Origin: Methanoregulaceae archaeon
GTDB taxonomy: Archaea > Halobacteriota > Methanomicrobia > Methanomicrobiales > Methanospirillaceae
Reading direction: 5' to 3'
NCBI GenBank assembly: GCA_015660885.1
Contig: JACTUB010000006.1
Span: 50,011-114,010 of the forward strand
DNA: 64,000 nt
Numbering within the stretch: position 1 is the stretch's first letter; each line of letters opens with the position of its first letter. This document shows positions 18,761 to 28,800 of the stretch, piece by piece. Both the position numbers and the translations under genes were made by a program. Under the pieces are notes generated by a model. It saw only the letters and a program-made list of their open reading frames with translations. It searched no databases and was not told the DNA's origin.

Positions 18761-19102
18761 GTTAATAGTTTTTTTAAGGAAAATATTTCATGGCGGTAAC
18801 AGGCATATTTTCAACTAATATTTATGGTCTGTCGGCAGATCGGGCACCTGTTGGCATATTTCAATTTCAAGCTGCGATTAGTCACATCTTCTTTTGGAAT
18901 CCGTCAAGAACCAGAATCGTGGAATCATCCGGGTGTACCAAGAATAATTCAGTAGTTAATTGAATTAAAAATTCAGAAGATTCTGATCCAACTCTACTGC
19001 CATGCCCCAAGCTTGAATGCCCTTTATGGGATCCCGGGGAGTGCGTCTATTTCCGCAAAGCTATACCGCGAAAGTGAATCAAGGTGGAATAAAAAAAAGT
19101 TA
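18761..19102. other. intergenic stretch without a gene
   Basis: AT-rich DNA between thrS and a PEF-CTERM gene. No open frame of note. One short palindrome, TGAATT-AAA-AATTCA, lies at 18961-18975. Nothing else was recognised. Confidence 0.5.
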
Positions 19103-19780
19103 TTATTCTCTGGTTCTCTGGATGAGGAGCACCGCTCCCAGGAACCCTAAAATGAATGTTGCCGGCAGGAATGCTGACGGGAATTCTGGAGTTCTAACAG
19201 GACTAGTTCCCGTTGTATCTGTACAGACATCATCCATCACCCAAAATTGTCCGGTATCATGAATCAGGACATACTTGATTCCATTGTGTTCAACAGTTAA
19301 TTTATCAAATGTCTTCGTATCGAGATTATAGGAAGTTGGGCCAGCCGAATCGATCAATGTATTTGTAGCATCATAAGCTTCCATGGTTACTGGGCTAGAA
19401 CCGCTGATCAGAACACTTACATAACTTGCACCGTTTGGGAAATCGATACGTCCAGTAGCACCTACAACACCATATGCTCCTTCAAGACTTGCCCAGAAAT
19501 TACCATTACACCAATAAATGGGATAGTTCCATAATCCATGAACCACATCGCCATATTTCCAGTTTTCAGCAGGAGATACCGGGGAGAAGACCACGCCGGA
19601 ATACTGGGTTGTAATCGGAGTTAAATCGACACCATTTTCGAAGTTAATAAATGTATCCGTTCCTGGGTTTTTACAGACATTGGAACCTGTCCAGCCGGAT
19701 TCAACAGTTCCCGCACTTACTGTTGCAATCGTCAGGAAGATTGCAACCAAGAAAATACAATATCTCCAACCTTTTTTCAT
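19103..19780 (-). CDS. PEF-CTERM surface protein
   Basis: A secreted protein of 225 residues from the ATG at 19780, which has an AAGGA ribosome site upstream and starts MKKGWRYC. The signal peptide (1-23) ends near TVSAG. The body (about 24-195) is beta-rich with several Cys, and includes INFENGVDLTPI and YVSVLISGSSPV, as in extracellular carbohydrate-binding-like domains. The C-terminus is a PEF-CTERM signal: TPEFPSAFLPA, a membrane helix, then basic residues (RTRE). Such tails are cut and anchored by archaeosortase, here probably the enzyme at 24.6 kb. Confidence 0.85.
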   Translation of the reverse strand: MKKGWRYCIFLVAIFLTIATVSAGTVESGWTGSNVCKNPGTDTFINFENGVDLTPITTQYSGVVFSPVSPAENWKYGDVVHGLWNYPIYWCNGNFWASLEGAYGVVGATGRIDFPNGASYVSVLISGSSPVTMEAYDATNTLIDSAGPTSYNLDTKTFDKLTVEHNGIKYVLIHDTGQFWVMDDVCTDTTGTSPVRTPEFPSAFLPATFILGFLGAVLLIQRTRE

Positions 19781-20055
19781 ATAACCAACATCCTTGAGCA
19801 CTGATATAGCCTGTGCCTGTTATCCAAATTAATTTGCTTATTAATATATATTGTGGAATGTATCAGTGCAATGCACCGGTGCGTTGCATAGTTTTTAATA
19901 TTTCATCAGACCAGGTAATCGTTTAAGAAAATTCAGACTTCACAGTTTCGTAATATTAGTAAAACACACAGGCCCCAAATTCTAATGAGAACGTAACCCA
20001 TTGACAGGATACCGCTACGGGAATTCTAACCAAAGGTGAATGATAAAAAAAAGAC

Positions 20056-20610
20056 TTATCTCTTCTTATTCGCATGGTAGCGGGAGAGGGTCGCCTGCCG
20101 CTGGTCCAGGTACTTTGCATCTCCTTTCTTGTAATACGGGTTCTCTGCCCGCTCGGTCGTGTAAAAGACCAGCTGGCCGATAGGCATACCTGCATAGACT
20201 TTGACCGGGCGCGAGTTGACATTTGCCATCTCGAGGGTGATCGTGCCCCGGAAACCGGCATCGATCCAGCCCCCGGTCTGGTGCAGGGTAACACCGAGCC
20301 GGGCGATGCTCGACTTGCCTTCAATTGTCGCAACGATGTTGTCGGGAAGTCCGATACACTCAAGTGTCTCGGCAAGTACAAACTGCCCGGGGTTAAGGAT
20401 GAATGTGTCCGCATGTATCTCTTCGACGTTTGAAGATACGCTGTCCCGGTTGTAGGGGTCGATAACCTCGCCGCTCTTTTTGTACCAGACAAAATGGTCT
20501 CCAAGGCGGATATCCAACGAGTTGGGTTGCACCAGTTTCGGGTCGTACGGATCAATCTTAATAAAACCCCTGGCGATGCGGTCCCGGAGCTGCCAGTCCA
20601 CGAGAATCAT
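20056..20610 (-). CDS. dcd: dCTP deaminase
   Basis: A 184-residue trimeric enzyme that deaminates dCTP on the route to dTTP. Family motifs are [20 protein letters not shown] and the catalytic [10 protein letters not shown], whose last Glu is the general base. Some archaeal members also release pyrophosphate to give dUMP; sequence alone does not settle that here. It lies 28 bases after a possible 34-residue reading frame and may be the last gene of the minus-strand set that begins with the beta-propeller protein. Confidence 0.95.
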   Translation of the reverse strand: MILVDWQLRDRIARGFIKIDPYDPKLVQPNSLDIRLGDHFVWYKKSGEVIDPYNRDSVSSNVEEIHADTFILNPGQFVLAETLECIGLPDNIVATIEGKSSIARLGVTLHQTGGWIDAGFRGTITLEMANVNSRPVKVYAGMPIGQLVFYTTERAENPYYKKGDAKYLDQRQATLSRYHANKKR

Positions 20611-20638
20611 TGGCAGAGTTATGGGTGCTGCAGGTTCA

Positions 20639-20743
20639 TTAGAGCTTCGACATACCTGAGGGGACCGTGTAATAGACCAGATTCTGTCCTCCGGGGCCAG
20701 GGCCAGCTGTTACATAGCTTACGACAGGACCACAGACGGTCAT
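20639..20743 (-). CDS. possible 34-residue peptide coupled to propeller gene
   Basis: A short frame whose ATG overlaps the propeller gene stop as ATGA. It encodes [20 protein letters not shown] and a further 14 residues, then ends 28 bases before dcd. It is too short to name. Stop-start overlap is typical of coupled archaeal genes, but it could be chance or a gene remnant. Confidence 0.3.
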   Translation of the reverse strand: MTVCGPVVSYVTAGPGPGGQNLVYYTVPSGMSKL

Positions 20744-22107
20744 CGCCTCTTCAGGACCAGCAATGCAATCAGGAGAGCGGACAGGGAAATGAACTCAGAA
20801 ACCGGACTCTGTGTTGGAGTCCTGATAACCGAATATGTCGTAGGTACTGAAGTAACTGTCCGGGGGGGAGTCACGGAAATTTCAGGTTTCTGAGTTGACA
20901 CCTGTCCGGAAACGTTTTTGACGGCTGGCGGGTGAGGAGTTCCCGATGCAGGAAACGTGGTCCGTGGCACGGGAGAAGACGCTGCAGACGGAGAAAAAGC
21001 GTACACGGTTTCTTCCCCGGTTGCAACGACAAGGGATCCATCCGAACTCATCGCAACATGGCTTATACGATCTTTTGTCTGGTTGGTCCATATCTCCCTG
21101 CCGGCCGAGTCGAGAGCAACTATCATTCCGTCATAGGTCCCCGCAACCGCAATCTTCCCGTCATCTGATAACGCAACACTTTTTACCATGGCACCCGGTT
21201 TATTTTCAGGATTCGCAGAATAACTCCATGAAAGATTTCCTTTACTGTCAAAAAGGTCGATATCCCCGTTTTCTGATCCGACCAAGATTCCTGAACCGTC
21301 GGGTGTCAGGGCAAGTGAGGTTACCTCCCCGGTTGCGCGGGTTTTCCAGCGTTGCGTCCCGTTTTGTGCATTGACAGCCACAACCCGCTGGGCATCGTTG
21401 AAGACTATCATAGTCCCCGTGCTGGTTATTTCCATCACATCCGGCTCCGAACCGATTGAAATGTCCTCATACTGGGACGATACTCTGCCGGTCTTGCTGT
21501 ACTGGAAAAGACCTGTTGCGGAGACCCCAAGGATTATCTGACCATTTGATGCAACCCGTACAAGTGCAGAATATGTCTCATTACTGTCAGTAATATCTCC
21601 CGGAGAGGATAAAATATACGTACCTGAACTCTGGGATGAAGCCACGATAGTATTGCCGTCATCGGAAATATCGATAGAACGCACGCTGGCCGGCAGGTTG
21701 TATTCCCATTTCTTCTGATAGGAAAAATTCGTCTTATCAGGGGCAACATTTCTCTCAAAAAAATACAGTGTTGAAGAATAGGCAGAAAGGAGATGCATGC
21801 CATCCGGGGTCATTTTCACCAGCTCACCATACGGTTCCTTTGCAAGGAGTACCCCGGACCTCGAGAACAGCCATATTTTATCTGCCCCCACCGCAATGGC
21901 AGAGCCGTCAGAGGACACAGAAACGCTGCTTAATGCATTTCCCGCTGAAGAATAGGTCCAGACCGGACCGGCTGCACGCGCAGAAGGCAGTGCAGCAACA
22001 AGGATGATGAGTATCACGACCGCTGACAGCAAGACAGGCTTTTTTGGGTTCAATGCCGGATCGCTCCTGATATATTGGAGAGAGGAGATGTTTTTATTTT
22101 TTAACAT
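20740..22107 (-). CDS. secreted WD40/PQQ-like beta-propeller protein
   Basis: A 455-residue extracellular protein. A cytosolic stub of about 25 residues precedes the membrane/signal segment (about 24-46, ending SARAAG). Next come seven or so blade-like repeats with the recurring phrase V.sS.DG..i.vg (SVSSDGSAIAVG, LTPDGSGILVG, MSSDGSLVVAT). A Pro/Ser/Thr-rich stalk of about 60 residues follows, then a C-terminal anchor [19 protein letters not shown]. It likely forms a surface binding platform. The anchor resembles the TPR protein at 9.5 kb, not the PEF type. Divergent from the AglH-like gene. Confidence 0.85.
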   Translation of the reverse strand: MLKNKNISSLQYIRSDPALNPKKPVLLSAVVILIILVAALPSARAAGPVWTYSSAGNALSSVSVSSDGSAIAVGADKIWLFSRSGVLLAKEPYGELVKMTPDGMHLLSAYSSTLYFFERNVAPDKTNFSYQKKWEYNLPASVRSIDISDDGNTIVASSQSSGTYILSSPGDITDSNETYSALVRVASNGQIILGVSATGLFQYSKTGRVSSQYEDISIGSEPDVMEITSTGTMIVFNDAQRVVAVNAQNGTQRWKTRATGEVTSLALTPDGSGILVGSENGDIDLFDSKGNLSWSYSANPENKPGAMVKSVALSDDGKIAVAGTYDGMIVALDSAGREIWTNQTKDRISHVAMSSDGSLVVATGEETVYAFSPSAASSPVPRTTFPASGTPHPPAVKNVSGQVSTQKPEISVTPPRTVTSVPTTYSVIRTPTQSPVSEFISLSALLIALLVLKRR

Positions 22108-22158
22108 AGAAATAAATAGTGTTGTTTAAAAAGAAGCTATGATACCAGAGTTTTACGC

Positions 22159-23151
22159 ATGGTTTTTTCTTTCCCTCCTGGTCCTGAAGACTACCTTTAC
22201 TCGATGCTGATTGTATTTTTCCTCGTCCCTTTTCTCATCATGATGCTAGCGATGCCCTACATCATCCCTAAGCTCAAGGAAAAGGGGCATTTTGTCAGGG
22301 ATATGTATAAAAAAGACTTTCCGGAGATCCCCGTCAATGGCGGCCTGATCTTATTACTTTTTGCCATATTTTCCTTATCCATCCTCACCTTGTTTTACGG
22401 GAAAGTCATCACTCCCATCAACTTTACCATCATCATGGTAGTGGCTCTCTTCGCGTTCTACGGCATGCTTGACGATATGGTCAATATCGGCAGGCCGGCA
22501 AAACTGATCCTTCTCTATTACTGTGCCTACCCGCTGATCCCTTTCATCACAACATCTGTCCTCATACTCCCCATTGTCGGGCAAGTAGACCTCTCCTTAA
22601 TCTATCTCCAGATCATCATCCCGACCTACGTTCCGGTCGTTGCAAACCTCGTGAACATGCACTCGGGGTTCAACGGCCTTGCGCCCGGACTCTCCCTGAT
22701 CCTCCTTTCCACGCTCCTTCTCAAGACATTCCTGTACGGGAATATTTACAATGCACTTTTTATTGTCTGCCTCACCGGCGCCCTGCTGGCCTATTTCTTC
22801 TTTGAGAACTACCCGGCCCGGATCCTCTGGGGCAATCTCGGCGCCCTATCCGTGGGAGCTGCGATCGGGGCACTGATTGTCACCCAGGGGTTCGTCGTCA
22901 GCGGGTTTATCATGCTCATCCCCCACACGGTAAATTTCCTCATGTACGTGTACTGGCGGCTCAAAAGCCGTACGTATCCATTGACCAAATTCGGGCATAT
23001 CCGGGATGACGGGACGCTTGAGGTACCCAACCAGCTCACCTTAAAATGGGTGCTCCCGTATTATTTCCGCATGACGGAACGGCAGGGAGCCTATGCAATG
23101 TACGGGCTGACTGCATTATTCTGTGTGATAGGGTTTTATTATCCGGGATGA
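22159..23151 (+). CDS. GT4-like GlcNAc-1-phosphate transferase, AglH type
   Basis: A 330-residue polytopic membrane enzyme (about 10 helices) of the MraY/WecA/ALG7 family. The cytosolic loops hold YGMLDDMVNIG, with the Asp pair that binds Mg, and NLVNMHSGFNGL, the nucleotide-sugar site. Archaeal AglH homologues move GlcNAc-1-phosphate from UDP-GlcNAc to dolichyl phosphate, the first step of N-glycan assembly. The gene leads a short plus-strand run with a DUF1616-like protein and, further on, an archaeosortase, so it probably serves surface glycoproteins. An internal Met at residue 16 is an alternative start. Confidence 0.85.
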   Translation: MVFSFPPGPEDYLYSMLIVFFLVPFLIMMLAMPYIIPKLKEKGHFVRDMYKKDFPEIPVNGGLILLLFAIFSLSILTLFYGKVITPINFTIIMVVALFAFYGMLDDMVNIGRPAKLILLYYCAYPLIPFITTSVLILPIVGQVDLSLIYLQIIIPTYVPVVANLVNMHSGFNGLAPGLSLILLSTLLLKTFLYGNIYNALFIVCLTGALLAYFFFENYPARILWGNLGALSVGAAIGALIVTQGFVVSGFIMLIPHTVNFLMYVYWRLKSRTYPLTKFGHIRDDGTLEVPNQLTLKWVLPYYFRMTERQGAYAMYGLTALFCVIGFYYPG

Positions 23152-23244
23152 AACACTGGAACTAACAACTGCATACCGGTCCGGGGAATTCTTTAGTCCG
23201 GGATGAGAATACCTATACGGGATTTATACAGGGAGATCGTGCGA

Positions 23245-24402
23245 ATGGACATAGTAAGCATATTGTTCGCAGGGCTGCAGGTAATCTTTGGGTTACTCAG
23301 CCTGTTCTTCATTCCGGGTTTTGTCATAACCCTGGTCTATTTTCCCCGGTTAGCGGAGATCGGGATCATCCCGCGGCTGATCTATTCTGTACTTTTCAGC
23401 ATAGGTTTTGTTATTGTTACCGTCATATTCCTCGTAGGTGTACTCGGGGTGGATACAAGCTCGAGAAATGTCTATCTTGTTGTTGCAGTGTTTTTAGCCC
23501 TTATGCTTGTTACCTGGCTCTTCGAGGTATTCTCCCTGAATAAGGCAATCCGGAAAAATTTCTCCCGGGTAATAAACGCCACCCGGGACCGGTTTACCCC
23601 AACTGCAATGACCGTGGTCGTCTGGCATGAAAACGTAAGATCCGAACGGAACCAGAACGATCATTCCTATCTCATTGATGTCAGTGAAGAAATTGATATC
23701 CAGCAGGTTGATGAATACAAATGGAAAATCTCAGACGATGCCCTGGTACCCCCGCCCCACCCCAGGACCCGCTATTTTGAATTGTTCATCCGCGAATATA
23801 AAGAGAACGGGTTGTCCCTGATCGATGATCTGCAGGTATATCCGGTGCTTGTCACAAAGAAACCTGACATCAAGTTCCTGAGGTTTATACTAAAACGCGG
23901 TTCTTATATCATCACAGAAAGACTCTATAAAAAGGATCGTTTGACCGAGATCCAATGGATCTACAGTCATGATTTCCATCTTTTTGCTATCATTCACTCA
24001 CAGGATACCCTTGGCCAGACGGTTGATCAGATTTTAGTAAAACTTGACGAGATTGCTACTTCAATAAAGAAGGGTTCCCGCATCTCTTCACACGTGGAAA
24101 ACACGCAGAAGCTCAAAGATGAGTTCGATATTGTTCTGGAAAAACCCCGCAGAATCCCCACCAGTACGGTGGTTCCTGTAAAATCTCCTGAACCCCGGAT
24201 TTTCGCTCACCCGACAGAGATTGATCGCAGAAAGCTCCAGACTGATATCGTGCGGGATCTCAAGGTCACTCATGTAACACCCGCCACATTCCGCAGTTCC
24301 GACCGGATGATTACCAGGATTAAGATTCCCGAAAAGTCCGATATTACCAAACAATTTGCCCGGATCGAAGAAATCCTGAATGATGACTGGCTCTATGAAT
24401 AG
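23245..24402 (+). CDS. DUF1616-like membrane protein with cytosolic tail
   Basis: A 385-residue protein with three or four N-terminal membrane helices (about 1-105) and a long soluble part. I chose the ATG at 23245: it has a GGGAGATC ribosome site, and its MDI start lines up with the paralogue at 55310-55609 (MDIAAALL). The frame is open back to 23203. Shared motifs include FFIPGF followed by the VLG(V/I) segment. The soluble part is unlike the usual DUF1616 C-terminus and ends IEEILNDDWLYE. It follows the AglH-like gene by 93 bases. Function is unknown; DUF1616 proteins often neighbour glycosylation genes. Confidence 0.75.
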   Translation: MDIVSILFAGLQVIFGLLSLFFIPGFVITLVYFPRLAEIGIIPRLIYSVLFSIGFVIVTVIFLVGVLGVDTSSRNVYLVVAVFLALMLVTWLFEVFSLNKAIRKNFSRVINATRDRFTPTAMTVVVWHENVRSERNQNDHSYLIDVSEEIDIQQVDEYKWKISDDALVPPPHPRTRYFELFIREYKENGLSLIDDLQVYPVLVTKKPDIKFLRFILKRGSYIITERLYKKDRLTEIQWIYSHDFHLFAIIHSQDTLGQTVDQILVKLDEIATSIKKGSRISSHVENTQKLKDEFDIVLEKPRRIPTSTVVPVKSPEPRIFAHPTEIDRRKLQTDIVRDLKVTHVTPATFRSSDRMITRIKIPEKSDITKQFARIEEILNDDWLYE

Positions 24403-24600
24403 AGATGGGGGAGAACTGGTACGGCTGAGATTGAAATCAATCAACTGAACCATTTGTTGTAAGAGAAACAGTATGCAATAACCTGATATTTTATCCTTTA
24501 TCAGTCAGGATAAGATGAAAGGATCATAATTCATCACACGCCTGAAAAGTTGTTTTACCATCTTATGTTCGCGTGACAATTATGCCTCATGTGTACCTTA

Positions 24601-24640
24601 CTTATATCTTATATCCATGAATAACCCATATTGGGGTGAT
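24601..24640 (+). promoter_or_regulatory. archaeosortase promoter and ribosome site
   Basis: CTTATATCTTATAT (24601-24614) is a TATA-like box about 40 bases before the ATG at 24648. GGGGTGAT (24633-24640) is a strong ribosome site seven bases before it, which favours 24648 over the GTG at 24636. Confidence 0.5.
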
Positions 24641-24647
24641 ACAAAGG

Positions 24648-25556
24648 ATGATCTGTGAAAAAATAAAATCCATAAATCAAAAAACTCTCGCGATTTCCTG
24701 GATTATCCTGTCCCTCTTTGCAATCGGGCTGTTCTCATTAATTACTAGGTGGGGTTATTTCCAAATCGACGCCCTGAGCATCTGGATCTTCTCCTGCATC
24801 ATCATCTTTTATCTGTCGACGAAACCCGTTCAAATATTATCATCGACCTGGGAAAAATATGTAATCATCCTTGGACTTTTTTTCTGTATATTCAGTTTTT
24901 TAATTATACCACTTGGTTTGGGCCATCCTCCTTACTCGATCAGCAAATTCATTGTCTTTCTTTCAGGGGCTGGATTTGTTTTATTTGGGTTGTTCAGGAT
25001 CAAATCATACCTTTTCCCGGTTTCGATCCCCGTTATTGCTGTAATCGGGTATCAACTCTATGATCTCTTTTTGGTTCATGAACAGACCCTGTCTGCGCCA
25101 CTGCTCCCCTTTACCGTTTTTTTTGCCAGCGTACTGTTATCGGTACTCGGTATTCCGGCAACAATTAATGGCGATATGGTTCATTTTATCTCAAAAACCG
25201 GTGCGACAATATACCTCCAGATTACCCCGGAATGTACCGGCATCTGGTCACTGGGGACATTCACCATCATGGCCCTGCTGGTTCTTTGCACGTTTCCCGA
25301 AGCCTTGAAAAAACGACGCACATTTCTACTGCTCGGGATTGGCTATCTCGGGACCTATGCAGGGAATATCCTGAGGATCGGGGCTATTACAATGAGCGGC
25401 TACATCTACGGGCCGACCGGAGCAATAGAGAATACCCATCTGTATTTTGGGTGGATATTTTTCCTCTGCTGGATGGCGGTATTCTGGTATTATTTCTTCA
25501 CGAGAATTCTAGGAATATCGTTTTACAAAACAAAAAAACCCGTGAATAGTAATTAG
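24648..25556 (+). CDS. archaeosortase, exosortase family
   Basis: A 302-residue polytopic membrane protein (about eight helices) with the proposed exosortase/archaeosortase triad: Cys196 in PECTGIWSLG, Arg243 in GNILRIGAI and His264 in ENTHLYFGW. Family enzymes cut C-terminal sorting signals outside the membrane and are thought to attach the protein to a lipid. Two proteins with PEF-CTERM signals lie in this window (19103-19780 and 56185-56850), so these are the likely substrates. PEF-CTERM is known to pair with the ArtC class; assignment to that class is inference. A terminator-like hairpin follows the gene. Confidence 0.88.
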   Translation: MICEKIKSINQKTLAISWIILSLFAIGLFSLITRWGYFQIDALSIWIFSCIIIFYLSTKPVQILSSTWEKYVIILGLFFCIFSFLIIPLGLGHPPYSISKFIVFLSGAGFVLFGLFRIKSYLFPVSIPVIAVIGYQLYDLFLVHEQTLSAPLLPFTVFFASVLLSVLGIPATINGDMVHFISKTGATIYLQITPECTGIWSLGTFTIMALLVLCTFPEALKKRRTFLLLGIGYLGTYAGNILRIGAITMSGYIYGPTGAIENTHLYFGWIFFLCWMAVFWYYFFTRILGISFYKTKKPVNSN

Positions 25557-25665
25557 GGTAAAGTGTTATTTGCTCTTAAATTTTCATAAATCCGGTGCCT
25601 TAGGCAACGACACCGCTCCTGCTGCTACGGCGACTTCCCCATGGTTTATACAAGGTCCTTTATAC

Positions 25666-25701
25666 AAAAAAGTGATACCTGAGAATCATAGTCACTTTTT
25701 T
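25666..25701. terminator. bidirectional terminator-like hairpin
   Basis: A perfect 10-base inverted repeat, AAAAAAGTGA and TCACTTTTTT, with a 16-base loop and flanking A and T tracts. It lies in the convergent gap between the archaeosortase and the 1263-residue membrane protein. The T-tract would serve termination on either strand. Confidence 0.6.
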
Positions 25702-25827
25702 TTCATTTTTAGGACCAGTCAAAAAAAATTTTTGGGGGATATCGTTGTAAGATAAAAAAATTATGGGTTGAACCGGAACTTTGCCCAAAATTAGATCCAG
25801 CGTCTTTTTTTTATTCTTTTTACATTG

Positions 25828-28800
25828 TTATATTTTATTCATAAAAATAATATACCGGTAAAATAATGGTTTGACGTAGGTCATCATCGTGACCGGATTA
25901 TAACCGGCTTTTTCAATTGTAATGGTCCGCTCGCCAAAATCCACCGAAAAGGTGACCTCTCCTTTATTATTGGTTTCATAATATTGCGAATCGATACGGA
26001 CACTGGCGTTTTCCACCGGTTGATTATTTGCATCAATAATCCTGACCGTATTTTTTCCCTGGTATAATTGCGGGACAATCGGGACTAATTGTTTAACCGG
26101 AATTCCCAGAACAATTTTTATTTCTTTTGATTCGAATTCATTCAAACTGAAACTTGCATACACCCGGCATGTCCCGTCCTTAATATCATAGCGGGAAATG
26201 TTCCCTTCAGTTATTGCGTAAGGGCAGGTACCATCAATCACTGGCATTATTAGCTGATAGGTTATGCCAGATACAGGCTCCCCTCCACTGTTTCTGGCAT
26301 TCAGGATTACGTAATCATTACCGCGGGTAACATTTACCCGGACAGCTTCCAGTTCCCTGAGATGAGAGGCAATCGCATCCGGTGTAGTGATCGTTACCCC
26401 GTTGCTTGTTGCATTATTGAGAAACTGTTCAAACAAACCCGAAAGGTCCGGATTGCCGATATCGGACGGATTCCAGAGAAATGCCGCTATACCCCCATCA
26501 TCCCTGGCAGAATTCAGTGTATCATTCCACATTGAAAAAAATACATCTAACTTATAACCCCTGTCAAGGACACTGCTGGATGGGTCGGTGATCGGGATCA
26601 GGACAATACCGGTATTTTCCCCCTCTGCATAGGCAAATTTCGGATTTCTCGTCCCTTCCCGGTAATAAGCATCGTATGGAGCAGGGACAGATAACATTTC
26701 AGCATAAGTATAGTTATCCTCTGACAAACCTTTGAGGGTAGTAAAATCGTACATGGACGGGGATGTCAGAATCCCTGTTGTACCTGCATTCTGTTTTAAC
26801 TGATCCAGCTCTTCCTGCTGCACGGTAGAATCTTTACATACGGTCTGATTATAGCACGCATTGAAATATCCCGCAGGTATAATCCCCGGCAAATTTATAG
26901 CGCGAGCAGTTTTTGTCATGGGCAATGCAAGGGTATAAGGAATCTGATTCTGGGATACCATCGTCAGCCCGGTTTTTTCATTATCCGTGAGATTTATGTC
27001 ACTTTGTGTTCCTGTAATAACAAGGGGCAGCTGACCATCCTCAAAAGGGTATGCTGATACAGAATGATATTCTTCTGTATTTTTCATCGCCGTTGCTTTT
27101 GTATTCACCGAGAAATACTCGCCAATGGTTGTGGACTCAGATGGCCGGATGGGGATAGGATCAGATACTAAAAAAACTGACCCATAATCATAGAGTGTGG
27201 ATCCCAGGTACCTGATAGTATTCGGATAAGGGGCAGTATCATCATAGAGAACATATAACCCTGTTGTCCCGTAATTATAGAAGATACTGTCAAGAACTCT
27301 GTCTTTAAGAGCTACCGTGTCCCTGGCAGGGTAAATCTTTTTATCAACCCATCCCGTTTCATCCGGGTTCACCTGGTGATATTCGAAATCGGTCATTGGG
27401 GCAAAAATATTTGATTCCAGATTTACGTTCATAGTCATTGTTCTGCCTGCATTTTCAAGATCATTCGTGACCGTTATTTCACGTTTTACGGCCAGATCAT
27501 TGAAGATATATTTTACTGACAGAGATGCAACCGGTTCATGAGTCTCTGAACTCACTAATGGTGTTTTATATATAATTTCAGTATCTGATCGCTGGATTTC
27601 CGTATATGAAAGGCCCCCAAGGTCATATGATTCATCATATCGTGTGTCGTTGCCGGTGATTCCCCACGAAATCGAAATCGTATCCCAATAACCACCATCG
27701 CCCAGACTATTTGTTGTCGGGGTGCCTAAATATCGTATTTGTGGAGACCTGTCGCTTATTTTTATCTTATACTCGGGATTTTCAAATTTGAATACCGATC
27801 CAATTTCCTGTATCTGTGCTCCCGGTTGTTGTGAGTCCCATGTCAGGGATTCCCCGATATCTGTTTTTGGTATTTCCGGCGGGGATATTATCTTGTAAAA
27901 GCTGAAGAAATCACCAGAAGCATATATTTTATCAATTTCTCTGTTTGAGTCGATAGTCAGCGCAGATCTTGGGGAAGGATAACCTTTTAATATTCTGTCA
28001 GAGGTAATCAGATACTGGATCTGGTAGTCAGAAAGGTCTTTTGTAGAACTTTCCGCATTCTCTGAGAAATAGGTATTCACCAGGTCTTTTGAGAACTGTA
28101 GTGTTTCAGTCCCGGTCGGGATACTCGGGACGGTCTTATTTGCGTACATGGTCATACGGTCCCGGTACGCATCTGCTGCAACTCCTTCCTGTTGATTTCC
28201 GATATCGGCCAGCCATCCAAGATTTATATTCTCTTCTTTTGTCATCGTAATCTGGGGCTGGTAATACAGGCATGCCAGAACAGGAACCGCGATAAGATAT
28301 ATAAAAATTATGCAATAGATTAGGACTACAACGGCTCGTTTTGCCTTTGATTGGGAAAACCGACTCAGACTCGGGAGGATATAATAAAATCCCAGCGCTG
28401 CAGTAACCGGGATGAGAAGAAACAGGTAAAAAGTGTACCGGATTGACCCCGTTCCTTCCGATCCTGATAATGCACCGGGGATCAGCGCTGAAAAAACTAA
28501 GGAAAGTGCTATGCATTTTCCCCGTTCATCAAGTCTGAATACCCCGATTACTGAAAGCAGTGTGTGTAAAGGACCAATCCAGAACGGGGTCATTACAATC
28601 CCTTTTGGCATCGTGGAAAAACTCCCGATAAAGGGAATAACAACAGGGGATTTTTCCCCAAAAAATCTTTTTTTAATCTTATGATGAATACCAACAAGGA
28701 ATTTACCGGCACCAAACAGAAGAGCACCCCATAAAAATGCAAATATATAATTATTGGCAACAAATATCGAATCATAAAAGAGCTGTCCCACATCCCTGAA

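Noticed and set aside
25605..25655. GC-rich stretch resembling an inverted copy of the two-hairpin element
   Set aside because: Only short patches agree (AACG, CCGC, CC) and neither stem is kept.
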